A stretch of DNA of 16,167 nucleotides from Bacteroides sp. CAG:770 (GTDB taxonomy: Bacteria > Bacteroidota > Bacteroidia > Bacteroidales > UBA932). Numbering within the stretch: position 1 is the stretch's first letter; each line of letters opens with the position of its first letter. Under the pieces are notes generated by a model. The model had not been told where the DNA came from. It saw nothing but the letters and a program-made list of their open reading frames with translations, and did not search any database. The stretch covers positions 1 through 16,167 of the forward strand of contig FR890619.1 of NCBI GenBank assembly GCA_000435075.1. Direction: 5' to 3'. Shown here piece after piece: positions 16,112 to 16,167 of the stretch. The translations under genes and the position numbers were made by a program.

Positions 16112-16151
16112 TGCTGGAATCACCTCCCTGGAATGACCTGAAATTTTCGGG
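16112..16151 (-). promoter_or_regulatory. Candidate operator region upstream of mraZ: tandem and inverted repeats
   Basis: On the minus strand two near-identical 12-mers, AGGTCATTCCAG and AGGTGATTCCAG, are repeated with a 14-bp period (16128-16139 and 16114-16125). Next to them lies a near-perfect inverted repeat, CCTGAAA-T-TTTCGGG (16137-16151, 6 of 7 positions pair). MraZ proteins are known to bind short direct repeats upstream of their own genes, so a binding site here is plausible, but the repeat does not match the E. coli TGGGN boxes. I could not identify a promoter before the window edge. Confidence 0.35.
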
Positions 16152-16167
16152 TACACTCTTTCCGCAA

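Noticed and set aside
1..16167. Mobile elements, CRISPR arrays, tRNA or rRNA genes, defence systems
   Set aside because: No transposase, integrase, spaced repeat array or RNA gene structure was seen; apart from the left edge the window is filled by housekeeping genes with even spacing.

Overview
The window holds a complete, uninterrupted division and cell wall (dcw) operon. All 13 confident genes lie on the minus strand, so the transcript runs from the right edge to the left: mraZ, rsmH (mraW), ftsL-like, ftsI-type PBP, murE, mraY, murD, ftsW, murG, murC, ftsQ, ftsA, ftsZ. The organism is most likely a member of the Bacteroidota, probably order Bacteroidales. The reasons are the gene order without murF, murB or ddl; a class B PBP ending in one PASTA domain in an otherwise Gram-negative-type cluster; an MraY of 436 residues with a large insertion; a small, divergent FtsL-like protein; mostly absent Shine-Dalgarno sequences; and the style of the FtsZ, FtsQ and FtsA sequences. 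I cannot name the genus.

Right part (16167 to about 12144): a short upstream region with tandem and inverted repeats, possibly the MraZ operator, then the regulator mraZ, the 16S rRNA methyltransferase rsmH, the FtsL-like membrane protein and the septal transpeptidase. Middle part (12142 to 4009): enzymes that build the peptidoglycan precursor. MurE and MurD add stem-peptide residues, MurC adds the first one, MraY makes lipid I, MurG makes lipid II, and FtsW polymerises lipid II with the PBP. Left part (3993 to 372): FtsQ, FtsA with an unusual repetitive linker, and FtsZ. A rho-independent terminator at 198-247 closes the operon.

The genes are very tightly packed. Gaps are 1 to 57 bp, and there are overlaps of 4 bp (murE/mraY and ftsA/ftsZ) and 14 bp (ftsW/murG), which implies co-transcription and translational coupling. 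Two starts are better placed inside the longest open frames: mraZ at 16074 and murC at 5382.

The leftmost 182 bases contain a GC-rich hairpin and a reading frame open to the left edge on the plus strand, possibly the end of a convergent gene or a repeat element. I see no mobile element, CRISPR array, tRNA or rRNA. I do not see a new biological system here. The points worth a second look are the minisatellite in ftsA, the altered substrate motif of MurE, the repeats upstream of mraZ, and the left-edge element.
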